NCBI RefSeq assembly: GCF_030682845.1 | Contig: NZ_JAUXNK010000095.1 | Coordinates: forward strand, 1 to 34,474 | Direction of reading: 5' to 3' | DNA from: Methanolobus sp. | Lineage (GTDB): Archaea > Halobacteriota > Methanosarcinia > Methanosarcinales > Methanosarcinaceae | Length of the DNA: 34,474 bases | Part shown: one piece after another, positions 9,734 through 17,401 of the stretch | How the letters are laid out: every line of letters begins with the position of its first letter | Numbering within the stretch: position 1 is the stretch's first letter | Position numbers and translations under genes: made by a program | The notes under the pieces: generated by a model | What the model was told of the DNA's origin: nothing | Database searches by the model: none | Seen by the model: only the letters and a program-made list of their open reading frames with translations

Positions 9734-9751
9734 CTTTATTTCTAATGCACA

Positions 9752-9843
9752 TTTAGGCGCACAAACCCCACAACAATGAATTTTAGCACAAATTTCATCC
9801 GTTATCTCTCGTCCATTCCCTCAATTATTCCCGTGCGCCTAAA
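9752..9843 (+). ncRNA. Candidate structured small RNA, about 92 nt, closed by an 11-bp terminal stem
   Basis: TTTAGGCGCAC (9752-9762) and GTGCGCCTAAA (9833-9843) are perfect 11-bp complements closing a 70-nt interior. An inner hairpin pairs ATGAA+TTT (9777-9784 region) with AAA+TTTCAT around the loop TAGCAC. The remaining 3' interior is pyrimidine rich (TCTCTCGTCCATTCCCTC) and unpaired, so it could reach SD-like purine runs of mRNAs. A TATA box sits at the correct distance. No long ORF covers it and it does not resemble tRNA, 7S, RNase P or C/D-box RNA (no CTGA box). A large inverted repeat bound by protein is the alternative. Confidence 0.5.
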
Positions 9844-10049
9844 CTCTTCTCAAAATTCAAATAAAATGTGAGAGTTCTGATAGCTTTTCTCCCGTTGGAT
9901 ACAGTTTTACGATAACTTCTTCTTCAGCCCATTGTTCCGGAATTGGTCTTGCTTGTACTGAAAATGCCAAGAGCAAATTTTATATAAAAACGAATCGTAT
10001 AATATTAATGCATATATATTAATCCATTTCTATTATATGGCTGGTTTCT

Positions 10050-12818
10050 ATGACTGAATTCCCATGGGATATCAAAAAAGGCTCTGACAATAAATCCCCC
10101 AATGCTGTGCAGTCTGCTCCAGAACTGCCTGCCTTCCTGACAGGCAGGGGCGGACCGGGCGAATCTATTCCTTCGAATGCAAATTCTATCCCTAATATTC
10201 TCGCCAGTGCATTCTCCGGGATGCCTATGGAAGAGATCAAGATCGAGATGCCATCTTTTGAGAACAAGCCTCAGGGGCAGCCAGCCCCGTTCGCACCTCC
10301 AAATTTTGATAATTTTAACGATCTCTCCGGGATGTTCAATAAACCACCAAACAACCCCGGGGCTGCCGGAGAGTTGAAACCGTCATTCAATCCATCATTC
10401 TCCCCTCAACTCTCTTCGCAATTATTCCCGGGTTTCTCTCCTTCCGGAGACATCCCTTTCCTGCAATCCCTGAATACAGGGGCTGCGGAGAAGAGCTCAG
10501 ATATGCCTCCGTTACAAGGCACACCAGGCACCGGCCAGCTTCCTTTCAGGGATGCCAAAGTTCCTCCGACGGGTACCTCAAATACCATGTCTCCTCCCAA
10601 GGCAGGTAAAAGATCTCCTCCTCCCCTCTTCAAACTGCAGCTCCCGGACGAAGAAGTACAGGATACTAAAATCCCCGGTCTGCCTGATGTGGGTACTGCA
10701 GGATCGCCTGTTTTCCCATTCTCTGCCGGACCGACGGAATCCAAGGAAGAACGATCTCATGCATCGTTTTCATTTCCGGGAAATCTTCCCGGGAATCCCT
10801 TTTCCCCATTCAGTGACTCACTGCCTGACTATGTGGCTCCTTCCCCTGATCCTTTCAAGGGTTTTGTAACCCCGACAGAAGATCCTTTGCAGTCTCAAGC
10901 AGCCGGCAGTAATTCTCCTTTACATGTGCAGCAGCAAAGTCCGCTTCCAGGAGCGTCAGACTTCGGGGCAGATCCCTTTGCCGGCCAGATGCAACCGCCT
11001 GTTCCTCCCTTGCAGGGCCAGGCCAGGCCTCCGGTCAATCCGTTTATCGACCAGGGACAGCCTTCTTCCAGTCCGTTCCCTGGACCTGCACAGCAGTCTT
11101 CAAACCCTTTTGCACCGCCATCTGGTGGAGATCCGTTTTCTGGCACTCCATCCTCCCCGTTCGATCCGTTTACAGGAGGTACACAACCGTCAGGTAATGC
11201 TTTCCCGGGTCAGGTGCCTTTTCCTCCCGGACCGAAGCCTTCCAGGAATCCCCTATTAAAGATGGATGTCCTCCTGAAGAATCTCGATAGTGCCACAAGT
11301 GCGGTGAAGTCACTGTTCAAGGGCGTTGTTATGGGAAAAAGCCTGATCGAAAGAATGGAAGAGATAAAGGACGAACCTGTCCCTGCAGATATTCCAGACG
11401 TTCAGATGCCTTTTGCACCACACGCTGCGCAGGCAAATCCCTTTTTAGATAAAGAACCACCTGTTGCTGCTGATGCACCTTGCAATGTTACAAGTTCCAC
11501 AGGATATGTGAATCCTTTTGATATGGAAGGGAATGATGTCGGGAAGGTGGTGGAGGAGCCTTTCACAACTCCTGATCATGAGGGCATAAGAAAGGTTACC
11601 CCAATAGCAGCACCTCTGATGGAATTAAGGGAAGAGGACCGGATAGATCTTTCCCCGGATGAAGGTCCGCAGGAGTGTGTTCCTGGTCCTGATGATGAGT
11701 TGAAGAATATCATATCTGTGAAAAAAGATGACTTTGAGCCTTTATCTTTGGACAGGGAACGTTCGGCTAAGGGATGTCCGGGTATGTCCCCGCTTGATGT
11801 GCTCTCCGGGGATGGGCATGGACAGATAGAAGCACTTTCATCTGAGATACGGGACATGAAGGAGGAAATGGGGAACGCACTAAGGCGCTTTGCAGATATT
11901 GATGGCAATGTGTTTGGCCTTTCATCGGATGTGGAAAAGCTTGGCTCCATGGTAGCAGGGCTTAAGGAAGGGGAGCAGCACCTGGCAGATACTGTCAATA
12001 AGCTGGGTTCCCTGGATGAGAAGGTCGTTTCTCTTGAAAACGGGCTTATAAGTGTGCTTTCCGAGAACTCTGGTATCAGGGCTGAGCTGGCAAGGATCGA
12101 AGAGGGTATTTCGGAGCTTGTCAATTCCTATACTGCCCTGCTGGTGCAGATGCATGAATCCTCACAGGAGGCTGATGCAAGGTTCTCACGGCTTGAGGGT
12201 GCTATCGCGAATTTATCTCCTATGGAGGACCGCCTGCGCAGTGTAGAGAAAGCTCATGGTGAATCACAGTCCATGTCAATGGAGCTTGCGAAGTCGATAT
12301 CCTCTCTGATGGACGGACTGGGAACAACATCCGGTGACCTGAGGGATTTCAAAGAGGTTTCGGAGCTCAATAACACCAAAATCCGGGAAGATCTCAGCCT
12401 TCTTACCGAGTATGTCGATTCAGAACTGAAAAAGGTCGGAGCCCGCAGCTATAAAGGATATGGTCAGAGCGTCCACCTCTCCAGCATAACCAAGAACTCA
12501 TCCAACATGAAGCTCTGTATGGAATGGCTTGAGTTCCTTATGGGTCTTGTGGGAAGGAACAATCTTTCTGAGATTCTTTCGTACTATGAGGAGCTTGGCT
12601 GGCTCACCGAACAGGTCAGGTCCGAGCTGATGCAATATGCCGAGGGCATCGACTTCTACATGGAAAAACCTGACTGGAAGCTCACACCTGATGACCACGT
12701 CAAATCCATCTGGTTCATAGAGAGCCTTGCAGGACTGAAGGTGGACAAGAACCGGCTTTCGGTAATTGATAGGGATGTCGAGAGGGTTAAGAAGGGTACT
12801 GAGATATACGGGATTTGA
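10050..12818 (+). CDS. Large FlaD/E-domain protein with a long disordered Pro/Gly-rich N-terminus
   Basis: 922 residues, roughly two to three times a usual archaellum FlaD/FlaE protein. Residues 1 to about 405 are low-complexity and rich in Pro, Gly, Ser, Phe and Gln, with repeated NPF and DPF tripeptides (NPFSPF, NPFIDQ, NPFAPP, DPFSG, DPFTG). The middle (about 585-790) is a heptad-rich coiled coil. The last 120 residues, from RSYKGYGQ to EIYGI, match the FlaD/E C-terminal domain (archaellar motor scaffold or cytosolic collar). No other archaellum genes are nearby, so it may serve another filament or a chemosensory or scaffolding role. The leader is short: a TATA-like ATGCATATATATT lies about 30 nt upstream and there is no SD. 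Confidence 0.75.
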   Translation: MTEFPWDIKKGSDNKSPNAVQSAPELPAFLTGRGGPGESIPSNANSIPNILASAFSGMPMEEIKIEMPSFENKPQGQPAPFAPPNFDNFNDLSGMFNKPPNNPGAAGELKPSFNPSFSPQLSSQLFPGFSPSGDIPFLQSLNTGAAEKSSDMPPLQGTPGTGQLPFRDAKVPPTGTSNTMSPPKAGKRSPPPLFKLQLPDEEVQDTKIPGLPDVGTAGSPVFPFSAGPTESKEERSHASFSFPGNLPGNPFSPFSDSLPDYVAPSPDPFKGFVTPTEDPLQSQAAGSNSPLHVQQQSPLPGASDFGADPFAGQMQPPVPPLQGQARPPVNPFIDQGQPSSSPFPGPAQQSSNPFAPPSGGDPFSGTPSSPFDPFTGGTQPSGNAFPGQVPFPPGPKPSRNPLLKMDVLLKNLDSATSAVKSLFKGVVMGKSLIERMEEIKDEPVPADIPDVQMPFAPHAAQANPFLDKEPPVAADAPCNVTSSTGYVNPFDMEGNDVGKVVEEPFTTPDHEGIRKVTPIAAPLMELREEDRIDLSPDEGPQECVPGPDDELKNIISVKKDDFEPLSLDRERSAKGCPGMSPLDVLSGDGHGQIEALSSEIRDMKEEMGNALRRFADIDGNVFGLSSDVEKLGSMVAGLKEGEQHLADTVNKLGSLDEKVVSLENGLISVLSENSGIRAELARIEEGISELVNSYTALLVQMHESSQEADARFSRLEGAIANLSPMEDRLRSVEKAHGESQSMSMELAKSISSLMDGLGTTSGDLRDFKEVSELNNTKIREDLSLLTEYVDSELKKVGARSYKGYGQSVHLSSITKNSSNMKLCMEWLEFLMGLVGRNNLSEILSYYEELGWLTEQVRSELMQYAEGIDFYMEKPDWKLTPDDHVKSIWFIESLAGLKVDKNRLSVIDRDVERVKKGTEIYGI

Positions 12819-12952
12819 ACTTTCTTTTTTATGAAGTGGCATATCTGAGTTCCACGTATTTGAGCTATATCTCTCGTCCTGTAGTTAATCGCATCAACAA
12901 GTTTGCGTATCCTCTGGAGGCAATGCAGCGTTAAGAATCCAAAGAAATTACG

Positions 12953-12990
12953 TAAAAAAAGCTTGTTTGCAAATCCCGTGACTTGCAAAC
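12953..12990 (-). terminator. Hairpin terminator of the 13021-13599 gene
   Basis: GTTTGCAA (12965-12972) and TTGCAAAC (12983-12990) form an 8-bp stem with a 10-nt loop. Read on the minus strand the hairpin is followed by seven T (A-run at 12954-12960), about 60 nt after the stop of the minus-strand membrane protein. On the plus strand it is followed by TATTTTC, so it may work both ways for the converging genes. Confidence 0.6.
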
Positions 12991-13020
12991 TATTTTCTAT
13001 CAATTCTACTTTTCACTTTC

Positions 13021-13599
13021 TTATGCAACTGTCGTTGCAGAGACATCTTCGCTCAGAGCGGTCGTCCCTGACACTTCCATGGTTGCCCTTACAAGGAATA
13101 TCATGGAAAGTGGTGCTGTTATAAGCAGGCCGATACCAAGTGCTATTACTCCGATCACATTCAGCACAGCTATGATTATGTAGAGTACTAGGCTTTCTAC
13201 CGGATTTGTCTTTACAAGTTCAAACGTCTCTTTTACGGCGTCTACGCCACTGTATCCCTTGAGCACAAGCAGGGGCATACCAAAGATAAATATGATTCCT
13301 ACGATGGTGCTCAGGATAGAAGCTATCTGGCCGGCTATTCCTACAACTATCAGGTATATTATCATATATATCCAGCTTCTGACGAAATTGCCGTTCCTGA
13401 ACCCTTCAAAAACGTCATTGATCTCCACAGGCTGGGACCGTGCGCCCTTTACTGCCATGTGCACAAGCCCATAATACAGAGGGGCTATGGTGACTATAAA
13501 TATCGAACCAACAAACGCTATCAGCGTTGCAACTGCATAAACTACTATATTGTCTTTCTGGAAATTCCAGGAATCTTTTAACAAACCTTCATAATTCAC
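13021..13599 (-). CDS. Multi-pass membrane protein (DUF4013/DUF975-like)
   Basis: 192 residues with about five hydrophobic helices. The first loop (PLYYGLVHMAVKGARSQPVE, then a DVFEGF segment) and the amphipathic segment GYSGVDAVKETFELVK resemble small archaeal and bacterial membrane families of the DUF975/DUF4013 type. Function unknown. The start is GTG at 13599, preceded by AAGGATGTGG; a TATA box (ATTTATATA on the minus strand, about 13622-13630) lies about 27 bp upstream, so the transcript has almost no leader. A clear terminator follows. Confidence 0.7.
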   Translation of the reverse strand: MNYEGLLKDSWNFQKDNIVVYAVATLIAFVGSIFIVTIAPLYYGLVHMAVKGARSQPVEINDVFEGFRNGNFVRSWIYMIIYLIVVGIAGQIASILSTIVGIIFIFGMPLLVLKGYSGVDAVKETFELVKTNPVESLVLYIIIAVLNVIGVIALGIGLLITAPLSMIFLVRATMEVSGTTALSEDVSATTVA

Positions 13600-13908
13600 A
13601 AAACCACATCCTTTGATTGGTTATATAAATAGTCTGTTCTATCCGGTATATATACTTATTTAATATTTACAAATATGCATGAAAAAAGCTATCTAAATGG
13701 AGTTAAAGCAATTCTATTTACCACAGGGGTGCCTGTCAACATTCAAAATGAACTCTTTTAAGGCAGTGGTTCAAATCTTTTTCATAAAAGCAAATACAAC
13801 TCTGGAAAAAACATCTTTGAAAAAAGGAATGTTTCAGATAAACCTTTGTTCAGGCAGATATGATGTGATCATCATCCTGCCCAAAGCAGGTTTCATCTAT
13901 AATCCATT
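13600..13908. other. Intergenic region between two membrane-protein genes
   Basis: It contains the promoter of the 13021-13599 gene at its left edge and the trailer of the 13909-14241 gene at its right. A plus-strand frame at 13697-13978 is open but starts in AT-rich DNA, lacks an SD and overlaps the end of the real gene, so I do not call it. No repeats seen. Confidence 0.5.
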
Positions 13909-14241
13909 TTATAACGCATTTTCTAATTTGTCAGCAAAGTCTGCAACAACTGGTAATCTGTACATGTTACCTTTGTAGGCCATGAACATCAGGTATATCC
14001 ACAGTACAAAACCAACAAATGGCAAAAGTAATGCTATTAACCAGCCGATAACTGGTATAAATCCCAAAACAATGCTTATTATGAACAGGCCACCAAACAC
14101 GACAGTAGACTGCGCTGCATGGAAACGTACAAATTTGTTTTCCTTCTCAATAACCAATAAAACTATGCCGGTAATAAATCCCAGAACGTAGGCTACTACT
14201 CCGGATAAATTTTCAGCTAAACCTATCTTAGTATCGCTCAT
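13909..14241 (-). CDS. DUF4870 (Tic20-like) small membrane protein
   Basis: 110 residues. The family pattern is clear: a first helix (SGVVAYVLGFITGIVLLVIE), the motif KFVRFHAAQS, then a helix pair separated by IPVIGW and a C-terminal WIYLMFMAYKGNMYRLP. Members are widespread and uncharacterised. ATG 14241 follows GGAG and an ATATTTATATGG TATA element (about 14256-14267). It is monocistronic and oriented as the neighbouring membrane-protein gene. Confidence 0.85.
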   Translation of the reverse strand: MSDTKIGLAENLSGVVAYVLGFITGIVLLVIEKENKFVRFHAAQSTVVFGGLFIISIVLGFIPVIGWLIALLLPFVGFVLWIYLMFMAYKGNMYRLPVVADFADKLENAL

Positions 14242-14449
14242 TTTTCATAACTCTCCATATAAATATCTATAATCGTCAGCACAGATCCTTGTAATGGAAA
14301 ATATCTCCAATACGGATTGCAACGACAAATCTTAATAATATACAAATGTATATTCTATTAAGAAACTATTTATACCTATCTTAGATTCTAATGCGCATAC
14401 TCAGGTTATTCAATACCAAAAGCAACTTTTTAATTGTTGACGCTTTTGT

Positions 14450-14483
14450 AAAAAAGAGAAAAGAATGACGCACGAGGCGTCAT
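14450..14483 (-). terminator. Terminator behind pilin copy 1
   Basis: On the minus strand ATGACGC, loop CTCGT, GCGTCAT (stem arms 14477-14483 and 14465-14471) is followed by a T-rich tract to about 14450. The same hairpin and T-tract follow the other two pilin copies, almost unchanged. Confidence 0.75.
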
Positions 14484-14493
14484 GTGTTTAGGT

Positions 14494-14859
14494 TTAGAAC
14501 CTGACGTTCATGTCTGCAATCATCTGCTGGCTTGCGACGTCAATTATCTTGACGTTAACTGTTTCAGTTACAGCTGCGACAACTTCAAGTTTAGCAGCAT
14601 CGACAGCTTCCACGTGACTGTTTAAGCCTACTTTGAGAGTAGCATTGCTGGTATCATTGTACAGATATATCGTGCTATCTGCTGTAAACTCATAATCCGC
14701 TGCGGGTGCAATAGTTGCGACAGCCGTTCCATCAGCCACTATTATGGCATTGCTCAGATAGAAGTTGTCTCCACCCTGATGTTCCAGCTTGATTGTCTTG
14801 TTGGTGTCAACAGTCTCAGCGCTCGCCCTGATGCTCGCCTGCGGTGCCTGTTCTGGTGG
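14494..14859 (-). pseudogene. Pilin copy 1: 5'-truncated (silent) type IV pilin gene
   Basis: This frame encodes a complete pilin head from PPEQAPQASIRASA, through KLEHQGGDNFYLS, to the conserved end VNVKIIDVASQQMIADMNVRF, as in the intact copy at 20767. The first 40 or so residues (signal peptide and hydrophobic helix ending FVFGMG) are absent. A TGA stop (14860-14862) sits immediately before PPEQ and the upstream DNA belongs to an unrelated gene fragment. The stored head shows no stop or frameshift, unusual for random decay. It cannot be exported or assembled as it stands; it may be a silent donor cassette. An internal ATG at 14739 gives an 81-codon frame that is probably not a gene. Confidence 0.8.
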
Positions 14860-14860
14860 T

Positions 14861-15049
14861 CAGGGAGCATTCATCACCACTGCAGATTTTGCAGAGCAGT
14901 GCAGCAGATATTGCGATGTAAACAGGCTTCCTTCGCATTGGGCTTATCAATGGAAGGCAATTAGTGGATCTACTTGTCGAGTACTGGAATGACTACCTAA
15001 GGAATTTCAGGACCGGCTGGGATTAAAGCCTGGGCTGGTCAGAGTCTGA
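14861..15049 (+). pseudogene. C-terminal fragment of an Mrr-family restriction endonuclease
   Basis: Three plus-strand frames join into the C-terminal end of an Mrr-type type IV restriction enzyme: QGAFITTADFAEQCSRYC (from 14861), then GFLRIGLINGRQLVDLLVEY (from 14925), then EFQDRLGLKPGLVRV and stop (15002-15049). Mrr proteins carry a GVFITTS-type strand just after the PD-(D/E)XK core and an RIVLIDG-LADLM-type segment near their end, matching the first two pieces. The two frameshifts and the missing catalytic core make it dead. Its left edge coincides to the base with the break in pilin copy 1. Confidence 0.6.
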
Positions 15050-15070
15050 AGTAGTATGAATCTCGGCGGT

Positions 15071-15140
15071 ACCAATATCTACCAATATCTACCAAATTGG
15101 CAGTAACTCTTTTATTCCAATAACTACCAATATCTACCAA
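15071..15140 (+). repeat. 10-bp-phased ACCAATATCT repeats upstream of fic, probable operator
   Basis: CCAA recurs at 15072, 15082 and 15092 and again at 15117, 15127 and 15137: two clusters of three sites, each at exactly 10-bp spacing, mostly within the unit ACCAATATCT. Sites on one helix face suggest cooperative binding of a regulator. The gene's own C-terminal winged helix is an obvious candidate. GGATTGGTAG next to the start codon supplies an inverted half-site. Confidence 0.65.
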
Positions 15141-15160
15141 AAAGGAACGGATTGGTAGGT

Positions 15161-16456
15161 ATGAAGATTCCACAGAAAGCACCGGATATGTGGGAGATAG
15201 TCAGGAGGAATCCTGAGTTGCTCCTTATGTTCGTTGATCCGCAGATGCAGGATCTGGTTGCAAAGTACAACCGGGAATATGTACATTGGGAAGAGCTCCG
15301 GCACCGCAAACTGCCTGTGGAGGCTGAAAAGCTCTGGGCTTTGATCAAAAGCGCAAGGACATTGCAAGCCAAGCGTGTTGAGTTTGGAGAGTGGACCTTC
15401 CGGTATGTCTTATCCGGAGATACGCTCAGGAGATTGCACCTGCTGGACACAAAAGGCGCCGGATATCTTGAAAGCGGGCCAGGGGGTGTGAGTGTAGCAG
15501 ACAGGAAGCGGTACATTGTTAATTCGCTTATGGAAGAAGCCATCGCATCAAGCCAGCTGGAAGGAGCCGCAACCACACGGGAAGCAGCCAAGAAAATGCT
15601 GCGTCAGGAACGAAAACCCAGGGACTACTCTGAAAAGATGATCATCAATGGCTATCAGACAATGTGCAGGATAGCACAGATGAAAACAAAGTCCATTGAT
15701 GTGGAAACACTGCTTGAGATCCACAGGGAGATCACACACGACACGCTTGAAGGTCCCGAACATGAAGGCAAGTTCAGGGACAACAACGAGATTGTCGTGG
15801 CTGACCCACAGGATGGTAACAAAGTATATCATATCCCGCCTGACTACCAGAAAATTCCCTCTCTCATGGAAGAGTTCTGCAGGTTCGCCAGCAACGATGA
15901 AGAGGATTTCATCCATCCTCTTATCAAAGGCATTATACTCCACTTCCTGATAGGTTATGTCCACCCCTTCACCGATGGTAATGGGCGGTCTGCAAGGTCG
16001 ATCTTCTACTGGTACATGCTCAGCCGTGGCTACTGGCTCTTTGAGTACATGCCAATATCCAGGATACTGCTGCGGTCCAAAACAAGTTATTCACTGGCTT
16101 ATCTGTATACGGAAACCGATGAGAACGACCTTACCTACTTCATAAACTACAACCTCTCAGCAATAGAAAAGGCATTGAAGGATCTCGAAGAGTATATCGC
16201 TCTCAAAAAGCAGGAGAATTATGATACAATGCACATCATCGAAACCTCTGAGAACCTGAATCTCAGACAGGCCGACATACTCAAGAACCTGCTAAAAGAA
16301 CCTGACAGGTATTTCTCAATTGCTGAGATCAAAGGGAAGTATAATGTTGCCTATGATACCGCAAGGAACGATATGCAACATCTCGTCAAACTGGGATATG
16401 TGGAGAGAATAGAAAGAGGTAAAAGTTATATGTACAGGTATAAAGGAGTTAAATGA
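15161..16456 (+). CDS. Fic-domain protein (AMPylase-like) with C-terminal winged helix
   Basis: 431 residues from ATG 15161 (TTG 15152 is also in frame). The Fic active site HPFTDGNGRSAR is complete (H268 to R279). The autoinhibitory motif [S/T]xxxE[G/N] is present upstream as S130-SQL-E134-G135, making this a class II Fic whose own helix blocks ATP until relieved. The C-terminal 70 residues (YFSIAEIKGKYNVAYDTARN) form a winged helix-turn-helix. Expected activity: transfer of AMP or another nucleotide to a target hydroxyl; target unknown. It stands alone without an antitoxin partner and is bracketed by phased repeats. Codon use and GC resemble the core genome, so a recent foreign origin is not obvious. 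Confidence 0.9.
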   Translation: MKIPQKAPDMWEIVRRNPELLLMFVDPQMQDLVAKYNREYVHWEELRHRKLPVEAEKLWALIKSARTLQAKRVEFGEWTFRYVLSGDTLRRLHLLDTKGAGYLESGPGGVSVADRKRYIVNSLMEEAIASSQLEGAATTREAAKKMLRQERKPRDYSEKMIINGYQTMCRIAQMKTKSIDVETLLEIHREITHDTLEGPEHEGKFRDNNEIVVADPQDGNKVYHIPPDYQKIPSLMEEFCRFASNDEEDFIHPLIKGIILHFLIGYVHPFTDGNGRSARSIFYWYMLSRGYWLFEYMPISRILLRSKTSYSLAYLYTETDENDLTYFINYNLSAIEKALKDLEEYIALKKQENYDTMHIIETSENLNLRQADILKNLLKEPDRYFSIAEIKGKYNVAYDTARNDMQHLVKLGYVERIERGKSYMYRYKGVK

Positions 16457-16465
16457 GGAATTGAA

Positions 16466-16500
16466 TACCAATAACTACCAATTTGTACCGGATTGGTAGT
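16466..16500 (+). repeat. Downstream copy of the fic-flanking repeat
   Basis: Just 9 bases after the fic stop the pattern returns: TACCAATAACTACCAATTTG, then a CCGG and GGATTGGTAGT. It parallels the bases just before the fic start (CCAATAACTACCAATATC through GGATTGGTAGG). CCAA again lies at 10-bp spacing (16468, 16478). TACCAAT and ATTGGTA form a 7-bp inverted repeat. The gene is thus framed by near-identical direct repeats of about 35-45 bp. Confidence 0.65.
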
Positions 16501-16591
16501 AAACTCTCTCTGAGTTTATCCAATTAGAATTTTTATTTAAAAGTTCATTCATTTTTTTTATTAAGACTATCTGTTTTTCAAACAACTGCCT

Positions 16592-16691
16592 AGACACGGA
16601 TTTACAGGATTAACACGGATTTGCAAAGACATTGGATTTTAGAACCCCGCAAAAAATGAGATCCGTGTAAATCCCGTGTTAATCCGTGTCT
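16592..16691. repeat. Long imperfect palindrome of the ATCCGTGTAAATCC type
   Basis: AGACACGGATT (16592-16602) and AATCCGTGTCT (16681-16691) are perfect 11-bp arms. Inside, both arms carry GGATT-AACACGGATT-like units, so most of about 30 bp per side can pair. Variants of ATCCGTGTAAATCCGTGTTAATCCGTG are known to me as dispersed intergenic repeats in many prokaryotes. No ORF spans it. Confidence 0.7.
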
Positions 16692-16763
16692 GAAAATACC
16701 AATAAGAGCGATCTAACAATTGCAAGTTAAGGATGATAAGACCACCTGGATATCTAAGACACG

Positions 16764-16854
16764 CCATTGCTGCTATGCCATACGCAAAATAAACCAAGTT
16801 GCGGCACTCTCTGGAGTTAGGTAAAAAAGAGAAAAATGACGCACGAGGCGTCAT
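16764..16854. repeat. Pilin-downstream repeat module, copy A
   Basis: CCATTG, TGCTATGCCATACGCAAAA, GTTGCGGCACTCTCTGGAGT and the AAAAAAGAGAAAA-hairpin terminator occur in this order, and again in the same order and spacing at 20663-20756. The segment between the copies is about 3.9 kb. Copy 1 of the pilin shares only the terminator part. Confidence 0.75.
16822..16854 (-). terminator. Terminator behind pilin copy 2
   Basis: Stem ATGACGC/GCGTCAT (16836-16842 and 16848-16854) with a 5-nt loop, followed on the minus strand by a T-rich tract to 16822. It starts 11 bp after the pilin stop codon. Confidence 0.75.
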
Positions 16855-16865
16855 AAAGATTATAT

Positions 16866-17362
16866 TTAGAACCTGACGTTCATGTCTGCAATCATCTGCT
16901 GGCTTGCGGTGTCAATTATCTTGACGTTGACTGTGTCACCTGTTGAACCCATCGCAGAACCTGTGGCAGTTGCGTTTGTTTTGGTTGCATCTACGTACAT
17001 TACGCCTGCAGTAGAGGTGTTAATGATGTAAACAGTTTCTCCAGCATCAAAGTCAGCGTCAGCAGAACCATATGTAACAGTTGTGCCATCCACAACAATC
17101 TTGGTTGTGGCACTATCCAATACTATTTGGTCACCGCCTTGGTGTTCCAGCTTGATTCCGGTGTAATCTGTTGCAGTAGCAGTAACAGTGGTTGCGCTCG
17201 CTCTCAGGCTCGCCTGCGGTGCCTGCTCTGGTGGTCCCATGCCGAAAACAAATGCTGCGATTACTGCAGCGAGAATGACAGTAATTGCGACCATCAGGAT
17301 TACGCCGATGACCGGGGATACTGCATCCTCTTCCTGTTCCTTTTGTGGTTTAGAGGTAGCAT
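16866..17362 (-). pseudogene. Pilin copy 2: type IV pilin gene without an in-frame start
   Basis: The frame carries the complete PF07790 N-terminus (QEEDAVSPVIGVILMVAITV, then LAAVIAAFVFGMG) and a full head ending VNVKIIDTASQQMIADMNVRF. Upstream of the signal region no ATG, GTG or TTG occurs in frame before a TAG. The only well-placed ATG (17362) is one base out of frame: adding one base to the four-base A-run (minus strand; 17341-17344) would give MLPLNHKKEQEEDAVSPVIG, a good prepilin leader. The first in-frame ATG (17294) lies inside the helix and would remove the signal. DNA identity to the intact copy stops at the GAAGAGGAT codons, and an integrase starts 39 bp away, so an insertion may have removed the 5' end. 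Confidence 0.65.
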
Positions 17363-17401
17363 ATACTTTCTTTCTCTATCGTCGCCCTTGTGGGTGAGTG
17401 T

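Noticed and set aside
13697-13978. Plus-strand 93-codon frame
   Set aside because: It overlaps the end of the DUF4870 gene on the other strand, has no SD and low-complexity composition.
15071-15140. Possible CRISPR array in the short repeats
   Set aside because: The units are 10 bp with no spacers; they are phased operator-like repeats. No repeat-spacer pattern of 24-37 bp was seen anywhere.
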